Below are positions 25,109 to 34,586 of a stretch of 64,000 nucleotides of DNA, piece after piece. The number at the start of each line of letters is the position of its first letter. The stretch's first letter is position 1. This stretch comes from Streptomyces sp. WM6378 (GTDB taxonomy: Bacteria > Actinomycetota > Actinomycetes > Streptomycetales > Streptomycetaceae), in assembly GCF_001279695.1 (NCBI RefSeq), contig NZ_LGDD01000298.1:3365-67364 (forward strand), written 5' to 3'. Under the pieces are notes generated by a model. The model worked only from the letters and a program-made list of their open reading frames with translations. It searched no databases and was not told where the DNA came from. The translations under genes and the position numbers were made by a program.

Positions 25109-26387
25109 CGGCGGGCTCGGGCACCGCGGGCTTCAGCGGGGCGAGGGGCGTCGCGGGGGCGGCGGGCCGGGCGGCCTCCAGGGCTGCCCAGCCGCCCTTG
25201 GGCGCCTCGCCGACCTTCAGCGAGTTGAACTTGGCGAGCACGGCCGGGTCCTGGGCGTCCAGCCAGTCGGCGAGCTCCCGGAACGAGACGCACTGGACGT
25301 CGCTCTTCACGCACACCGTCCGGATGGTGTCCTCGACGGCGCGCATGTAGGCGCCGCCGTTCCAGGACTCGAAGTGGTTGCCGATGATCAGCGGGGCGCG
25401 GTTGCCCTCGTAGGAGCGGACGAAGGCCTGGAGGAGGCCGTCGCGCATCTGGTTGCCCCAGTACTCGTGCTGATCGGCGTCACCGGTCATCGCGTTGGAC
25501 TGGTTCATGTAGAAGTTGTAGTCCATGGACAGCGTCTCGAAGCCGCGGCCCGGTACCGGCACCAGCTGCATCGACAGGTCCCAGACGCCGTTGTCGTTCT
25601 TCTTCGGCCACACCTGGTCGTTGACGGCGCTGGTGTCGTAGCGGAAGCCCAACTGGCCGGCGGCCGCCACGAAGTTCTTGCGTCCCTCCAGACACGGGGT
25701 GCGGCCGCCGATGAGCTCCTTGTCGTAGTCGAACGGGAGCGGTGCCTCCGCCTTCATGCCGGAGTTCGTCTTCCAGTTCTTCACAAAGGACTTGGCCTGC
25801 GCGATCTCGCTCTTCCACTCGTCCACCGACCAGGTGCCGACGCCGCCCTCGGGCCCGCAGAAGTGGCCGTTGAAGTGGGTGCCGATCTCGTTGCCCTCCC
25901 GCCACGCGGCGCGCAGCTGGGTCACGGTGTCCCTGATGCCCTTGTCGTCATTGAAACCGATGTCGGACAGGCCCGCGGAGTGCTTGGGCGCGGTGTACAG
26001 GCTCGCCTTGGCATCGGGCAGCAAGTACACGCCGCTCAGGAAGTACGTCATGGTCGCGTTGGACTCCTTGGCGACCTGGCGGAAGTGCGAGAAGAGCTTC
26101 TGGCTGTCCTCGCCGGCGCCGTCCCAGGAGAACACCACGAACTGCGGCGGCTGCTGCCCCGGTTTCAGCTTCTGGGCCTTGAGCAGGTGCGGCTGGGGTC
26201 CGGTGTACGCGGTGGAGCCGTCCCCGATCAGATGGGGCGCGAGGTTGGGGGCGGCGGCTCCCTGCCCGCCGGGGGCACCCGGCTTGGCCGGGCCGGGAGC
26301 CGAGGAGCAGCCCGCGGCTCCGACGGCCAGGGCCGCGGCGATGACACCGACAGCGACCCTCTTGGTGGCGTGCGTGGCGGCGATCAT
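25086..26387 (-). CDS. Secreted lipoprotein with polysaccharide-deacetylase-like fold
   Basis: 433 residues from ATG with AGAGGTGGG upstream. Signal peptide with lipobox AVGAAGCSS (Cys about 27), then a Pro/Gly/Ala linker. The NodB-like core shows FVVFSWDGAGEDSQKLF (motif 1, with DG rather than DD) and EIGTHFNGHFCGPEG (motif 2, H-x3-H), then a long central region with aromatic residues and the closing LIIGNHFESW. The fold fits carbohydrate esterase family 4, which removes acetyl groups from wall polymers. The loss of one motif-1 Asp and several insertions leave the activity uncertain. The C-terminus is a Pro/Ala tail. Divergent from the SulP gene. Confidence 0.8.
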   Translation of the reverse strand: MIAATHATKRVAVGVIAAALAVGAAGCSSAPGPAKPGAPGGQGAAAPNLAPHLIGDGSTAYTGPQPHLLKAQKLKPGQQPPQFVVFSWDGAGEDSQKLFSHFRQVAKESNATMTYFLSGVYLLPDAKASLYTAPKHSAGLSDIGFNDDKGIRDTVTQLRAAWREGNEIGTHFNGHFCGPEGGVGTWSVDEWKSEIAQAKSFVKNWKTNSGMKAEAPLPFDYDKELIGGRTPCLEGRKNFVAAAGQLGFRYDTSAVNDQVWPKKNDNGVWDLSMQLVPVPGRGFETLSMDYNFYMNQSNAMTGDADQHEYWGNQMRDGLLQAFVRSYEGNRAPLIIGNHFESWNGGAYMRAVEDTIRTVCVKSDVQCVSFRELADWLDAQDPAVLAKFNSLKVGEAPKGGWAALEAARPAAPATPLAPLKPAVPEPAVRQAAAH

Positions 26388-26668
26388 CCGCCCACCTCTT
26401 TCTTGCGGTCATGTGATGTGAATGCCGTCACGGCGCCGCAAAAGTCGCACGCAGACCGAGGACCGAAGGAACGACAAGCCGTACGAAAACCAGATTATTC
26501 ACCCTTGAGAATGAATCATTGGGCCATTTGCCCTAAATGAGGAGTAAGCAGCTTTACTCTGCATTACGATTCGTTTACCGAGAGTTGAGAATCCCGCCGC
26601 TGCACTGCCGTGACCCACGGCCGCGACCCCACGTTCCGCGACCGCGCTGCCCCGGAGGAGACGGGAAC

Positions 26669-28993
26669 ATGCCTGCTTGCGTACCCACTCGCGCCAAGAC
26701 CCCAGCTCGCACGCCTCGCATCCGGCGACCGCACCAGCCGCCTCCCTCCGGAGACGGGCCCCGGCGCCACCGCTTCCAGATCAAGGGCGCCGACCTGTCG
26801 GCGTCCATCACCGTCTTCCTGCTCGCCGTCCCGATGTCACTCGGCCTCGCCGTCGCCATCGACGCGCCGCTGGAGGCCGGCCTCATCGCGGCCGGCGTCG
26901 GCGGCATCGTCGCCGGGCTGCTCGGCGGCTCGCCCCTGCTCGTCAGCGGGCCGTCCGCCGGACTGACCGTGGTGTCCGCAGAGTTGATCCAGACATACGG
27001 CTGGCGCACCAGCTGCGCCATCACCGTGTGCGCGGGCCTGCTCCAAGTCGCCCTGGGCTCACTGAAGACGGCCCGCTCCGCCCTCGCGGTCAGCCCCGCC
27101 ATCGTGCACGGCACCCTCGCCGGCATCGGGGCCGCCATCGCGCTCGCCCAGCTCCACATCGTCCTCGGCGGCTCCCCGCAGAGCTCGGTAGTGGACAACG
27201 CCCTTGCACTGCCCGAGCAGTTGGCCCAGGTCGGCCCCGCAGCGCCCCTCATCGGCGCGCTGACCATCGCTGTACTCCTGCTGTGGACACGCGTTCCCGG
27301 GCGGATCGGAAAAGCCCTGCGCCGGATCCCCGCCGCGCTCGCCTGCGTGGTGGTCGCCACCGGCGTGGCCGCGCTCGCCGCGCCGCACATCGCCCGGGTC
27401 GACCTGCCCTCCTGGGGCACGCACGTGCTGCCCGAGCTGCCGCACGGACCGGTGCTCGGGCTCGCCGCCGCCGTGCTCACCGTGACGCTGGTCGCCAGCC
27501 TGGAGTCGCTGCTCTCCTCGGTCGCCGTGGACCGGCTGGCGTCCGAACGGCCGGGCACCACGGCCCCGGCGCGCGCCGACCTCGACCGCGAGCTGCGCGG
27601 CCAGGGCATCGCCAACGCCGTCTCCGGGCTGCTCGGCGGGATGCCCGTCTCGGGCGGCGCGGTGCGGGGCAGCGCCAACGTCCGGGCGGGCGCGACCGGC
27701 CGCGCCTCGACCGTGCTGCACGGCGTGTGGGTGCTGCTCGCGGCCGGGCTGCTCGTGTCCGTACTGGAGTGGATCCCGCTGGCCGCGCTGGCCGCGCTCG
27801 TCATGATGGTCGGCATCCAGATGGTCAACTTCGCGCACATCCGCAACGTCCACAAACACCGCGAATTCCTGGTTTACGTGGCTTCCGTCGGCGGAGTGCT
27901 CGTTCTGGGCGTGCTGCAAGGGGTGGTCCTGGGGATCGCGGTGGCCGTGGCCGTCGCACTGCACCGACTGGCCCGTACCCGGATCACCGCCCAGGAGGAG
28001 GCCGACGGCACGTATCTGGTGCGCGCCCGCGGCCAGTTGACGTTCCTCGCCGTGCCCCGGCTGACCCGGGCGCTCGGCCATGTCCCCCAAGGGGCCGACG
28101 CCATCGTGGAGTTGGACGGGTCGTTCATGGACCACGCCGCCTTCGAGGCGCTGCAGAGCTGGCAGGCCGCGCACCACGCGCGCGGCGGGACCGTACGCGT
28201 CACCGGGCGCGCCGGCGGCAGGATCGCCGAGCCCGTCTCCGCCGCGCACACCTGCTGTCGCCCCTGGACGCCGTGGCACAACCACCACTGCCACGATCAG
28301 CCGCCACAGCGCACCCACGGGCACCAACTGGCCAGCGGGCTCAGCTCGTTCCAGCGCAACACCGCACCCCTGGTGCGCGACGAGCTGGCCCGGCTCGCCC
28401 GCGAGGGCCAGCGGCCGCAGCAGCTCTTCATCACCTGCGCGGACTCCCGCCTCGTCACCAGCATGATCACCTCCAGCGGTCCGGGCGATCTGTTCACCGT
28501 GCGCAACATCGGCAACCTGGTGCCGCCGCCGGGCGCGGAAGGCGCCGACGACTCGGTCGCGGCGGCCATCGAGTACGCCGTGGACATCCTCCGGGTCCAG
28601 TCGATCACCGTGTGCGGGCACTCCGGCTGCGGCGCCATGCAGGCGCTGCTCAACACCGGGCCCGGGGCGCCGACGACGCCGCTGCACCGCTGGCTGCGGT
28701 ACGGCAGGCCGAGCGTGGAGCGGATGGCGAGCCGGCGGCACTCCTGGGCCCGGATCGCCGGGCGGCTGCCCGCCGACGCCGTGGAACAGCTCTGTCTGAC
28801 CAATGTCGTCCAGCAGTTGGACCATCTGCGCCGGCACGAATCGGTGGCCCGCGCGCTGGCGGCCGGCACCCTCGCCCTGCACGGCATGTACTTCCACGTC
28901 GGCGAGGCGCAGGCGTATCTGCTCGCCCCGGACGACCACGCGGAAGTCTTCGAGGGCGTCGGCGTCAACCTCCTGGAGGACACGCACGCCTGA
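26669..28993 (+). CDS. SulP-family anion transporter fused to beta-carbonic anhydrase
   Basis: 774 residues from ATG, with GGAGGAG nine bases upstream; the frame extends 44 codons further without coding character. The SulP membrane domain (about residues 25-430: GADLSASITVFLLAVPMSLG..., NAVSGLLGGMPVSGGAVRGSANV) is followed by a STAS-like segment (LTFLAVPRLTRALGHVPQGA..ELDGSFMDHAAFEAL). A short Cys/His-rich linker (about 527-555) precedes a full beta-carbonic anhydrase with zinc ligands in ITCADSRLVTS (about 587-597) and CGHSGCGAM (about 649-657). The fusion suggests bicarbonate transport coupled to CO2/HCO3- interconversion at the membrane. Monocistronic, with its own terminator. Confidence 0.93.
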   Translation: MPACVPTRAKTPARTPRIRRPHQPPPSGDGPRRHRFQIKGADLSASITVFLLAVPMSLGLAVAIDAPLEAGLIAAGVGGIVAGLLGGSPLLVSGPSAGLTVVSAELIQTYGWRTSCAITVCAGLLQVALGSLKTARSALAVSPAIVHGTLAGIGAAIALAQLHIVLGGSPQSSVVDNALALPEQLAQVGPAAPLIGALTIAVLLLWTRVPGRIGKALRRIPAALACVVVATGVAALAAPHIARVDLPSWGTHVLPELPHGPVLGLAAAVLTVTLVASLESLLSSVAVDRLASERPGTTAPARADLDRELRGQGIANAVSGLLGGMPVSGGAVRGSANVRAGATGRASTVLHGVWVLLAAGLLVSVLEWIPLAALAALVMMVGIQMVNFAHIRNVHKHREFLVYVASVGGVLVLGVLQGVVLGIAVAVAVALHRLARTRITAQEEADGTYLVRARGQLTFLAVPRLTRALGHVPQGADAIVELDGSFMDHAAFEALQSWQAAHHARGGTVRVTGRAGGRIAEPVSAAHTCCRPWTPWHNHHCHDQPPQRTHGHQLASGLSSFQRNTAPLVRDELARLAREGQRPQQLFITCADSRLVTSMITSSGPGDLFTVRNIGNLVPPPGAEGADDSVAAAIEYAVDILRVQSITVCGHSGCGAMQALLNTGPGAPTTPLHRWLRYGRPSVERMASRRHSWARIAGRLPADAVEQLCLTNVVQQLDHLRRHESVARALAAGTLALHGMYFHVGEAQAYLLAPDDHAEVFEGVGVNLLEDTHA

Positions 28994-29013
28994 ACCTGCC
29001 GCCTCCTCAAGGA

Positions 29014-29063
29014 CGTACGGCCTCTCCTGACCGGCCTCCCGCCGCCGCAGGAGAGGCCGTACG
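29014..29063. terminator. Long-stem terminator after SulP-CA
   Basis: A perfect 16-bp stem CGTACGGCCTCTCCTG / complement with an 18-nt loop, starting 20 nt past the stop codon at 28993. Confidence 0.8.
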
Positions 29064-29091
29064 CGTGCCGCGCCGATGCCCAGCGAGGCCT

Positions 29092-29107
29092 ACAGGTCTA
29101 AACCAAT
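29092..29107. promoter_or_regulatory. DasR-like operator (dre) before acsA
   Basis: ACAGGTCTAAACCAAT matches 13 of 16 positions of the DasR consensus as I recall it (ACTGGTCTAGACCACT) and keeps the GGTCT-A-x-ACC core. It lies about 93 nt before the acsA GTG. Binding is inferred, not shown. Confidence 0.5.
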
Positions 29108-29199
29108 TCCCTGGAAGCTCTTGTCACCCGGCCTTTGGCCTGATGAGCTATGGCCCGGGACACATAGGCACATAGGACGCCCTGGGAAAGGGAGATGTC

Positions 29200-31155
29200 G
29201 TGAGCAACGAAAGCCTGGCCAACCTGCTCAAGGAGGAGCGGCGGTTCGCGCCACCCTCCGAGCTGGCCGCGAACGCCAACGTGACGGCGGAGGCGTACGA
29301 GCGGGCCGAGGCGGACAGGCTGGGCTTCTGGGCCGAGCAGGCCCGGCGCCTGACCTGGGCCACCGAGCCGACCGAGACCCTCGACTGGTCGAACCCGCCC
29401 TTCGCGAAGTGGTTCGCCGACGGCAAGCTGAACGTCGCGTACAACTGCGTCGACCGCCATGTCGAGGCCGGGCACGGCGACCGCGTCGCCATCCACTTCG
29501 AGGGCGAGCCCGGCGACAGCCGCTCCCTCACCTATGCCGAGCTCAAGGACGAGGTGTCAAGGGCCGCCAACGCCCTTACGGAACTGGGTGTCCAGGCCGG
29601 GGACCGGGTCGCGGTGTACCTGCCGATGATCCCGGAGGCGGCCGTCGCGATGCTCGCCTGCGCCCGGGTCGGTGCCGCGCACTCCGTGGTCTTCGGCGGC
29701 TTCTCGGCCGACGCCGTCGCCTCCCGCATCCAGGACGCCGACGCCAAGCTCGTCATCACCGCCGACGGCGGCTACCGGCGCGGCAAGCCGTCCGCCCTGA
29801 AGCCCGCCATCGACGAGGCCGTCGCCAAGTGCCCGCAGGTCGAGCATGTGCTGGTGGTACGCCGCACGGGCCAGGACACCGCATTCACCGAGGGCCGCGA
29901 TGTGTGGTGGGACGACATTGTCGCCCGCCAGTCCGTGGAGCACACGCCCACCGCCTTTGACGCCGAGCACCCGCTGTTCATCCTGTACACCTCGGGTACG
30001 ACGGGTAAGCCCAAGGGCATCCTGCACACCTCCGGCGGCTACCTCACGCAGGCCGCGTACACCCACCACGCGGTGTTCGACCTGAAGCCCGAGAGCGACG
30101 TCTACTGGTGCACCGCCGACATCGGCTGGGTCACCGGGCACTCGTACATCGTCTACGGGCCGCTCGCCAACGGCGCGACCCAGGTCATGTACGAGGGCAC
30201 CCCGGACACCCCGCACCAGGGGCGGTTCTGGGAGATCGTGCAGAAGTACGGCGTGACCATCCTCTACACCGCGCCGACCGCGATCCGTACGTTCATGAAG
30301 TGGGGCGACGACATCCCCGCCAAGTTCGACCTGAGCAGTCTGCGGGTCCTGGGGTCGGTCGGCGAGCCGATCAACCCCGAGGCGTGGATGTGGTACCGCA
30401 AGCACATCGGCGCCGACAAGTGCCCGATCGTGGACACCTGGTGGCAGACCGAGACCGGCGCGATGATGATCTCGCCGCTGCCCGGGGTCACCGAGACCAA
30501 GCCGGGTTCGGCCCAGCGGGCGCTGCCCGGCATCGCCGCGACCGTGGTCGACGACGAGGCCAACGAGGTCCCGAACGGCGGGGGCGGCTACCTCGTCCTG
30601 ACCGAGCCGTGGCCCTCCATGCTGCGCACCATCTGGGGCGACGACCAGCGGTTCATCGACACGTACTGGTCGCGCTTCGAGGGCCGGTACTTCGCGGGTG
30701 ACGGCGCCAAGAAGGACGACGACGGCGACATCTGGCTGCTCGGCCGCGTCGACGACGTCATGCTCGTCTCCGGCCACAACATCTCGACGACCGAGGTCGA
30801 GTCGGCCCTCGTCTCGCACCCTTCGGTCGCCGAGGCGGCCGTGGTCGGCGCCGCCGACGAGACGACCGGGCAGGCCATCGTGGCCTTCGTGATCCTGCGC
30901 GGCACCGCCGCCGAGACCGACGGCCTGGTCGAGGAGCTGCGGGCACACGTCGGCTCGGCGCTCGGCCCGATCGCCAAGCCCAAGCGCGTCCTGCCGGTCG
31001 CGGAGCTGCCCAAGACCCGTTCGGGCAAGATCATGCGCCGACTCCTTCGCGACGTCGCCGAGAACCGTGAGCTGGGCGACGTCACGACGCTGACCGACTC
31101 CTCGGTCATGGCGCTGATCCAGAACAAGCTGCCGAGCGCGGCCAACGAGGACTGA
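29200..31155 (+). CDS. acsA: Acetyl-CoA synthetase (AMP-forming)
   Basis: 651 residues from GTG with AAGGGAG six bases upstream. It converts acetate, ATP and CoA to acetyl-CoA. Adenylation motifs: ILYTSGTTGKPKGILHT (A3), CTADIGWVTGHSYIVYGPL, DTWWQTETGAMM (A5), YFAGDGAKKDDDGDIWLLGR (A7 region) and the lid lysine in LPKTRSGKIMRRLLRDVA. That last lysine is the residue acetylated by Pat-type enzymes and removed by CobB/SrtN-type deacetylases in other bacteria, so post-translational control is likely. Full length for the family. Monocistronic, with a DasR-like site upstream and an intrinsic terminator downstream. Confidence 0.97.
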   Translation: MSNESLANLLKEERRFAPPSELAANANVTAEAYERAEADRLGFWAEQARRLTWATEPTETLDWSNPPFAKWFADGKLNVAYNCVDRHVEAGHGDRVAIHFEGEPGDSRSLTYAELKDEVSRAANALTELGVQAGDRVAVYLPMIPEAAVAMLACARVGAAHSVVFGGFSADAVASRIQDADAKLVITADGGYRRGKPSALKPAIDEAVAKCPQVEHVLVVRRTGQDTAFTEGRDVWWDDIVARQSVEHTPTAFDAEHPLFILYTSGTTGKPKGILHTSGGYLTQAAYTHHAVFDLKPESDVYWCTADIGWVTGHSYIVYGPLANGATQVMYEGTPDTPHQGRFWEIVQKYGVTILYTAPTAIRTFMKWGDDIPAKFDLSSLRVLGSVGEPINPEAWMWYRKHIGADKCPIVDTWWQTETGAMMISPLPGVTETKPGSAQRALPGIAATVVDDEANEVPNGGGGYLVLTEPWPSMLRTIWGDDQRFIDTYWSRFEGRYFAGDGAKKDDDGDIWLLGRVDDVMLVSGHNISTTEVESALVSHPSVAEAAVVGAADETTGQAIVAFVILRGTAAETDGLVEELRAHVGSALGPIAKPKRVLPVAELPKTRSGKIMRRLLRDVAENRELGDVTTLTDSSVMALIQNKLPSAANED

Positions 31156-31172
31156 GCGGCGGACCAGCGCTG

Positions 31173-31208
31173 AAGGGCCCGGCCGGGGAGGCGGCCGGGC
31201 CCTTTTCG
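31173..31208 (+). terminator. Intrinsic terminator of acsA
   Basis: AAGGGCCCGGCC, 8-nt loop, GGCCGGGCCCTT followed by TT: a perfect 12-bp stem with T-run, 17 nt past the acsA stop codon. Confidence 0.9.
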
Positions 31209-31394
31209 CGCGCCTTGTGACCCATATGCCCCTAAAGTGATGATCACCGGATTCACCCCGCCGCACGCACCACTCCATAAAGTTAGGTAAAGTAAGGAAA
31301 GCGTCAATGGCGCGACAAGAAGGTCAGGTGCGCCGGGAAGTCTGGTCGGCAACGTGCTCAGTCATGCCCGCCGAACCGACCGGAGGTCGCCCTC

Positions 31395-32789
31395 GTGGCC
31401 ATACCCACCCCCAGCAAGCGCAAGTTCCTCGGCCGCCTCTCCCTGCCCGAGCGCAACTTCGTCGCCGAGGCGCTGCGTGCCGAGACCGTCGGCGGCGTCC
31501 TGCTGCTCGTGGCCGCGATCGCCGCGCTGATCTGGGCGAACACCCTGGGTTCGAGTTACGAGTCGGTCCGAGGTTTCCATCTGGGAATCGGCGCCCTGGG
31601 GCTCGACCTCTCGATACAGCACTGGGCGGCCGACGGGCTGCTCGCCATCTTCTTCTTTGTCGCCGGTATCGAGCTCAAACGTGAACTCGTCGCCGGAGAA
31701 CTGCGCGACCCCAAGGCGGCCGCGCTGCCCGTGATCGCGGCCGTCTGCGGCATGGCCGTCCCCGCGCTCGTCTACGCACTGGTCAACATTTCTGGCAACG
31801 GATCCCTTGACGGCTGGGCCGTGCCGACCGCTACGGACATCGCGTTCGCCCTGGCCGTGCTCGCGGTCATCGGCACCTCGCTGCCCTCCGCGCTCCGCGC
31901 CTTCCTGCTCACGCTCGCCGTCGTCGACGACCTGTTCGCGATCCTGATCATCGCGGTCTTCTTCACCAACAGCATCAACTTCGCGGCCCTGGGCGGCGCC
32001 GTGGTCGGGCTCGCCGTCTTCTGGCTGCTGCTCAGGAAGGGCGTAAGGGGCTGGTACATCTACATCCCGCTCGCGCTCGTCATCTGGGGGCTGATGTACA
32101 ACAGCGGCGTCCACGCCACCATCGCAGGCGTCGCGATGGGCCTGATGCTGCGCTGCCACCGCACCGAGGGCGAGGAGCACTCCCCCGGCGAGCACATCGA
32201 GCACCTGATGCGCCCTGTTTCGGCCGGGCTCGCGGTGCCGCTCTTCGCGCTGTTCTCGGCCGGTGTGGGCATCAGCGGCGGCACCCTGGCCGACGTCTTC
32301 ACCCGGCCCGAGACGCTCGGCGTCGTGCTCGGCCTGGTCGTCGGCAAGGCCCTCGGCATCTTCGGCGGCACCTGGCTGGCCGCCCGGTTCACCAAGGCCG
32401 AGCTCAACGACGACCTGGCCTGGGCCGACGTCTTCGCCGTCGCCTCGCTCGCCGGCATCGGCTTCACGGTCTCGCTGCTCATCGGCGAACTCGCCTTCGC
32501 CGGCCAGGGCCACCTGACCGACGAGGTCAAGGCAGCCGTCCTCGTGGGCTCGCTGATAGCCGCCGTCCTCGCCTCCGTCCTGCTCAAGATGCGGGTACGC
32601 AGGTACAAGGCGCTCGTCGAGGACGAGGAGCGGGACGACGACCAGGACGGCATCCCCGACATGTACGAACTGGACAAGCCGGAGTACCACCTGCGGATGG
32701 CCACGATCTACGAGAACAAGGCGGCCGAGCACCGCAGGCTGGCGCAACTGGCGGGGGCGGGGCACGACGACGGCGACAGTCCGGCATGA
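31395..32789 (+). CDS. nhaA: Na+/H+ antiporter NhaA
   Basis: 464 residues from GTG with GGAGGT seven bases upstream. It has the NhaA fold with about 12 helices. Key segments are FFFVAGIELKRELVAGELRD, VPTATDIAFALAVLAVIG, and LTLAVVDDLFAILIIAVFF, whose paired Asp residues bind sodium and protons. A cytoplasmic C-terminal tail of about 60 residues is acidic then helical (DEERDDDQDGIPDMYEL...YENKAAEHRRLAQL) and longer than in E. coli NhaA, perhaps a regulatory extension. It exports Na+ in exchange for protons. The upstream gap 31209-31394 is the probable promoter. Confidence 0.95.
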   Translation: MAIPTPSKRKFLGRLSLPERNFVAEALRAETVGGVLLLVAAIAALIWANTLGSSYESVRGFHLGIGALGLDLSIQHWAADGLLAIFFFVAGIELKRELVAGELRDPKAAALPVIAAVCGMAVPALVYALVNISGNGSLDGWAVPTATDIAFALAVLAVIGTSLPSALRAFLLTLAVVDDLFAILIIAVFFTNSINFAALGGAVVGLAVFWLLLRKGVRGWYIYIPLALVIWGLMYNSGVHATIAGVAMGLMLRCHRTEGEEHSPGEHIEHLMRPVSAGLAVPLFALFSAGVGISGGTLADVFTRPETLGVVLGLVVGKALGIFGGTWLAARFTKAELNDDLAWADVFAVASLAGIGFTVSLLIGELAFAGQGHLTDEVKAAVLVGSLIAAVLASVLLKMRVRRYKALVEDEERDDDQDGIPDMYELDKPEYHLRMATIYENKAAEHRRLAQLAGAGHDDGDSPA

Positions 32790-32855
32790 TCTGACAACGG
32801 ACCTGTTGGACCTGTACGACCCGTCGGTATCCGAGAAGAGATGAGGGAGTCAGCG

Positions 32856-33332
32856 ATGAGCGACCCCAGCCACAACGCCGGCAGCGCCGAGCGCAGCCTC
32901 GGCCAGCTGGTCGCCTCCGCGACCGCCGAGATGTCCGCGCTGGTGCACGACGAGATCGCGCTGGCCAAGGCCGAGCTGCGCCAGGACGTCAAGCGCGGGG
33001 CGATCGGCGGCATCGCCATCACTGCAGCTGGTGTGCTCGTGCTGTTCGCGCTGCCGGTCTTCAGCTTCGCGGCGGCGTACGGCATCCACAACCTGGGGCT
33101 CGGACTCGCCTGGTCGTTCCTGATCGTCGGCGGCGCGTTCGTGGTGCTCGCGGCGCTGCTCGCGCTGATCGCCGTGGCCAAGTTCAAGAAGGTCAAGCCG
33201 CCGGAGAAGTCCATCGCCTCGGCCAAGCAGACGGCCGCGGCCCTGCAGGGCGTGAAGCCGCACCCGCGCCCGGCGACCGTCCAGGACGCGGTCACGGAGA
33301 CCTCCGCCTCTGTGGCACGCTCGTCTGCATGA
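32856..33332 (+). CDS. DUF1469 / phage-holin-superfamily-III-like membrane protein
   Basis: 158 residues from ATG (MSDPSHNAGSAERSLGQL...) with GGGAG six bases upstream; an ATG five codons earlier lacks one. An amphipathic N-terminal region (VASATAEMSALVHDEIALAKAELRQDVKRG) precedes two membrane helices with a short linker, then a basic C-terminal tail with VKPPEKSIASAKQTAAAL. This is the actinobacterial holin-like DUF1469 pattern; no lytic role is implied. Its stop overlaps the epoxide hydrolase start (ATGA), a pairing also seen as Rv3669-ephE in M. tuberculosis. Confidence 0.88.
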   Translation: MSDPSHNAGSAERSLGQLVASATAEMSALVHDEIALAKAELRQDVKRGAIGGIAITAAGVLVLFALPVFSFAAAYGIHNLGLGLAWSFLIVGGAFVVLAALLALIAVAKFKKVKPPEKSIASAKQTAAALQGVKPHPRPATVQDAVTETSASVARSSA

Positions 33333-34276
33333 CCGCACCCGATCCCGGTACCGGAAGCCCTGGCGGCACCGGCAGCCCCGTCCGTATCGATGGTCCCTGG
33401 ACCCATAGGGACGTGGCGGCCAATGGTGCGCGCTTCCACATCGCCGAACTCGGCGACGGGCCACTGGTGTTGCTGCTCCACGGCTTTCCGCAGTTCTGGT
33501 GGACCTGGCGCCATCAGCTGACCGCCCTTGCCGACGCCGGTTTCCGCGCGGTCGCGATGGACCTGCGCGGGGTGGGCGGCAGCGACCGCACCCCGCGCGG
33601 CTACGACCCCGCCAACCTCGCGCTCGACATCACCGGCGTCGTACGGTCCCTCGGCGAGCCCGACGCGGCCCTGGTCGGGCACGACCTGGGCGGCTATCTG
33701 GCGTGGACGGCGGCCGTGATGCGCCCCAAGGTGGTGCGCCGGCTCGTGGTGTCGTCGATGCCGCATCCGCGCCGCTGGCGCTCGGCGATGCTCGCCGACC
33801 TCAAGCAGACCTCGGCCGGGTCCTACGTCTGGGGCTTCCAGCGGCCCTGGCTGCCGGAGCGTCAACTGGTCGCGGACGACGGAGCCTTGGTCGGCCGGCT
33901 CGTACGGGACTGGTCCGGCCCGCGCCAGCCCGAGGACGAGGCTGTGGAGACCTACCGGCGCGCCATGTGCATCCCGTCCACGGCGCACTGCTCCATCGAG
34001 CCGTACCGCTGGATGGTGCGCTCGATGGCCCGGCCCGACGGCATCCAGTTCAACCGGAGGATGAAGCGGCCCGTCCGGGTGCCCACGCTGCACCTGCACG
34101 GTTCGCTCGACCCGGTGATGCGGACCCGCAGTGCGGCGGGCTCGGGCGAGTACGTCGAAGCGCCGTACCGCTGGCGGCTGTTCGACGGTCTGGGCCACTT
34201 CCCGCACGAGGAGGACCCGGTCGCGTTCTCGACCGAACTGGTCAACTGGCTGAGGGATCCGGAACCGGATCGCTGA
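33329..34276 (+). CDS. Alpha/beta-hydrolase, epoxide-hydrolase type (EphE-like)
   Basis: 315 residues from ATG overlapping the previous stop. The oxyanion motif is LLLHGFPQFWWTWRHQL. The nucleophile elbow is VGHDLGGYLAW, with Asp rather than Ser, as in epoxide hydrolases and haloalkane dehalogenases. Two tyrosines in the cap region (SYVWGFQRPW, EPYRWMVRS) could be the epoxide-activating pair. The catalytic His lies in FDGLGHFPHEEDP and the charge-relay acid in LHGSLDPVM. It opens epoxides to diols in the cytoplasm; the substrate is unknown. Translational coupling to the membrane protein upstream suggests work at the membrane. Confidence 0.88.
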   Translation: MTAPDPGTGSPGGTGSPVRIDGPWTHRDVAANGARFHIAELGDGPLVLLLHGFPQFWWTWRHQLTALADAGFRAVAMDLRGVGGSDRTPRGYDPANLALDITGVVRSLGEPDAALVGHDLGGYLAWTAAVMRPKVVRRLVVSSMPHPRRWRSAMLADLKQTSAGSYVWGFQRPWLPERQLVADDGALVGRLVRDWSGPRQPEDEAVETYRRAMCIPSTAHCSIEPYRWMVRSMARPDGIQFNRRMKRPVRVPTLHLHGSLDPVMRTRSAAGSGEYVEAPYRWRLFDGLGHFPHEEDPVAFSTELVNWLRDPEPDR

Positions 34277-34586
34277 GTTCCGGTGGCCGCGTGGGAACTG
34301 CTGTCCGACGAACGGCCAAATGCCCGGCGCATAGGCCAATTGGCCCCCTCTGGCGCGGTTACCGACCATGGGCCCCGGGCACACGTCGGGGTATGGGCTG
34401 GACGCACGACTACGGTGACGCAGCACGGAACCGCCGAACGGCCGCAGGGCCGGTCTCGTACGAGAGGGGCGGCCCGCAGGGGCAGGGGCTGGAACACCCC
34501 TCCTCCGATTCCCGGGAGGTGGGTATTCCGCGCATCCTGCGCCGCCGGGCCCGCTGGGTCTCGGCCCGGCTGCGGCATACGCGAAC
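34277..34586. other. Gap after the hydrolase gene
   Basis: 310 bp. The first 115 bases show no feature I can support. The remainder holds one weakly supported small frame (34393-34590, listed separately). No terminator hairpin was found. Confidence 0.4.

Noticed and set aside
26510..26520. AATGAATCATT palindrome as a Zur or Fur box before the zinc-enzyme fusion gene
   Set aside because: Only 11 bp, without the flanking half-sites of streptomycete Zur boxes; too short to support a call.
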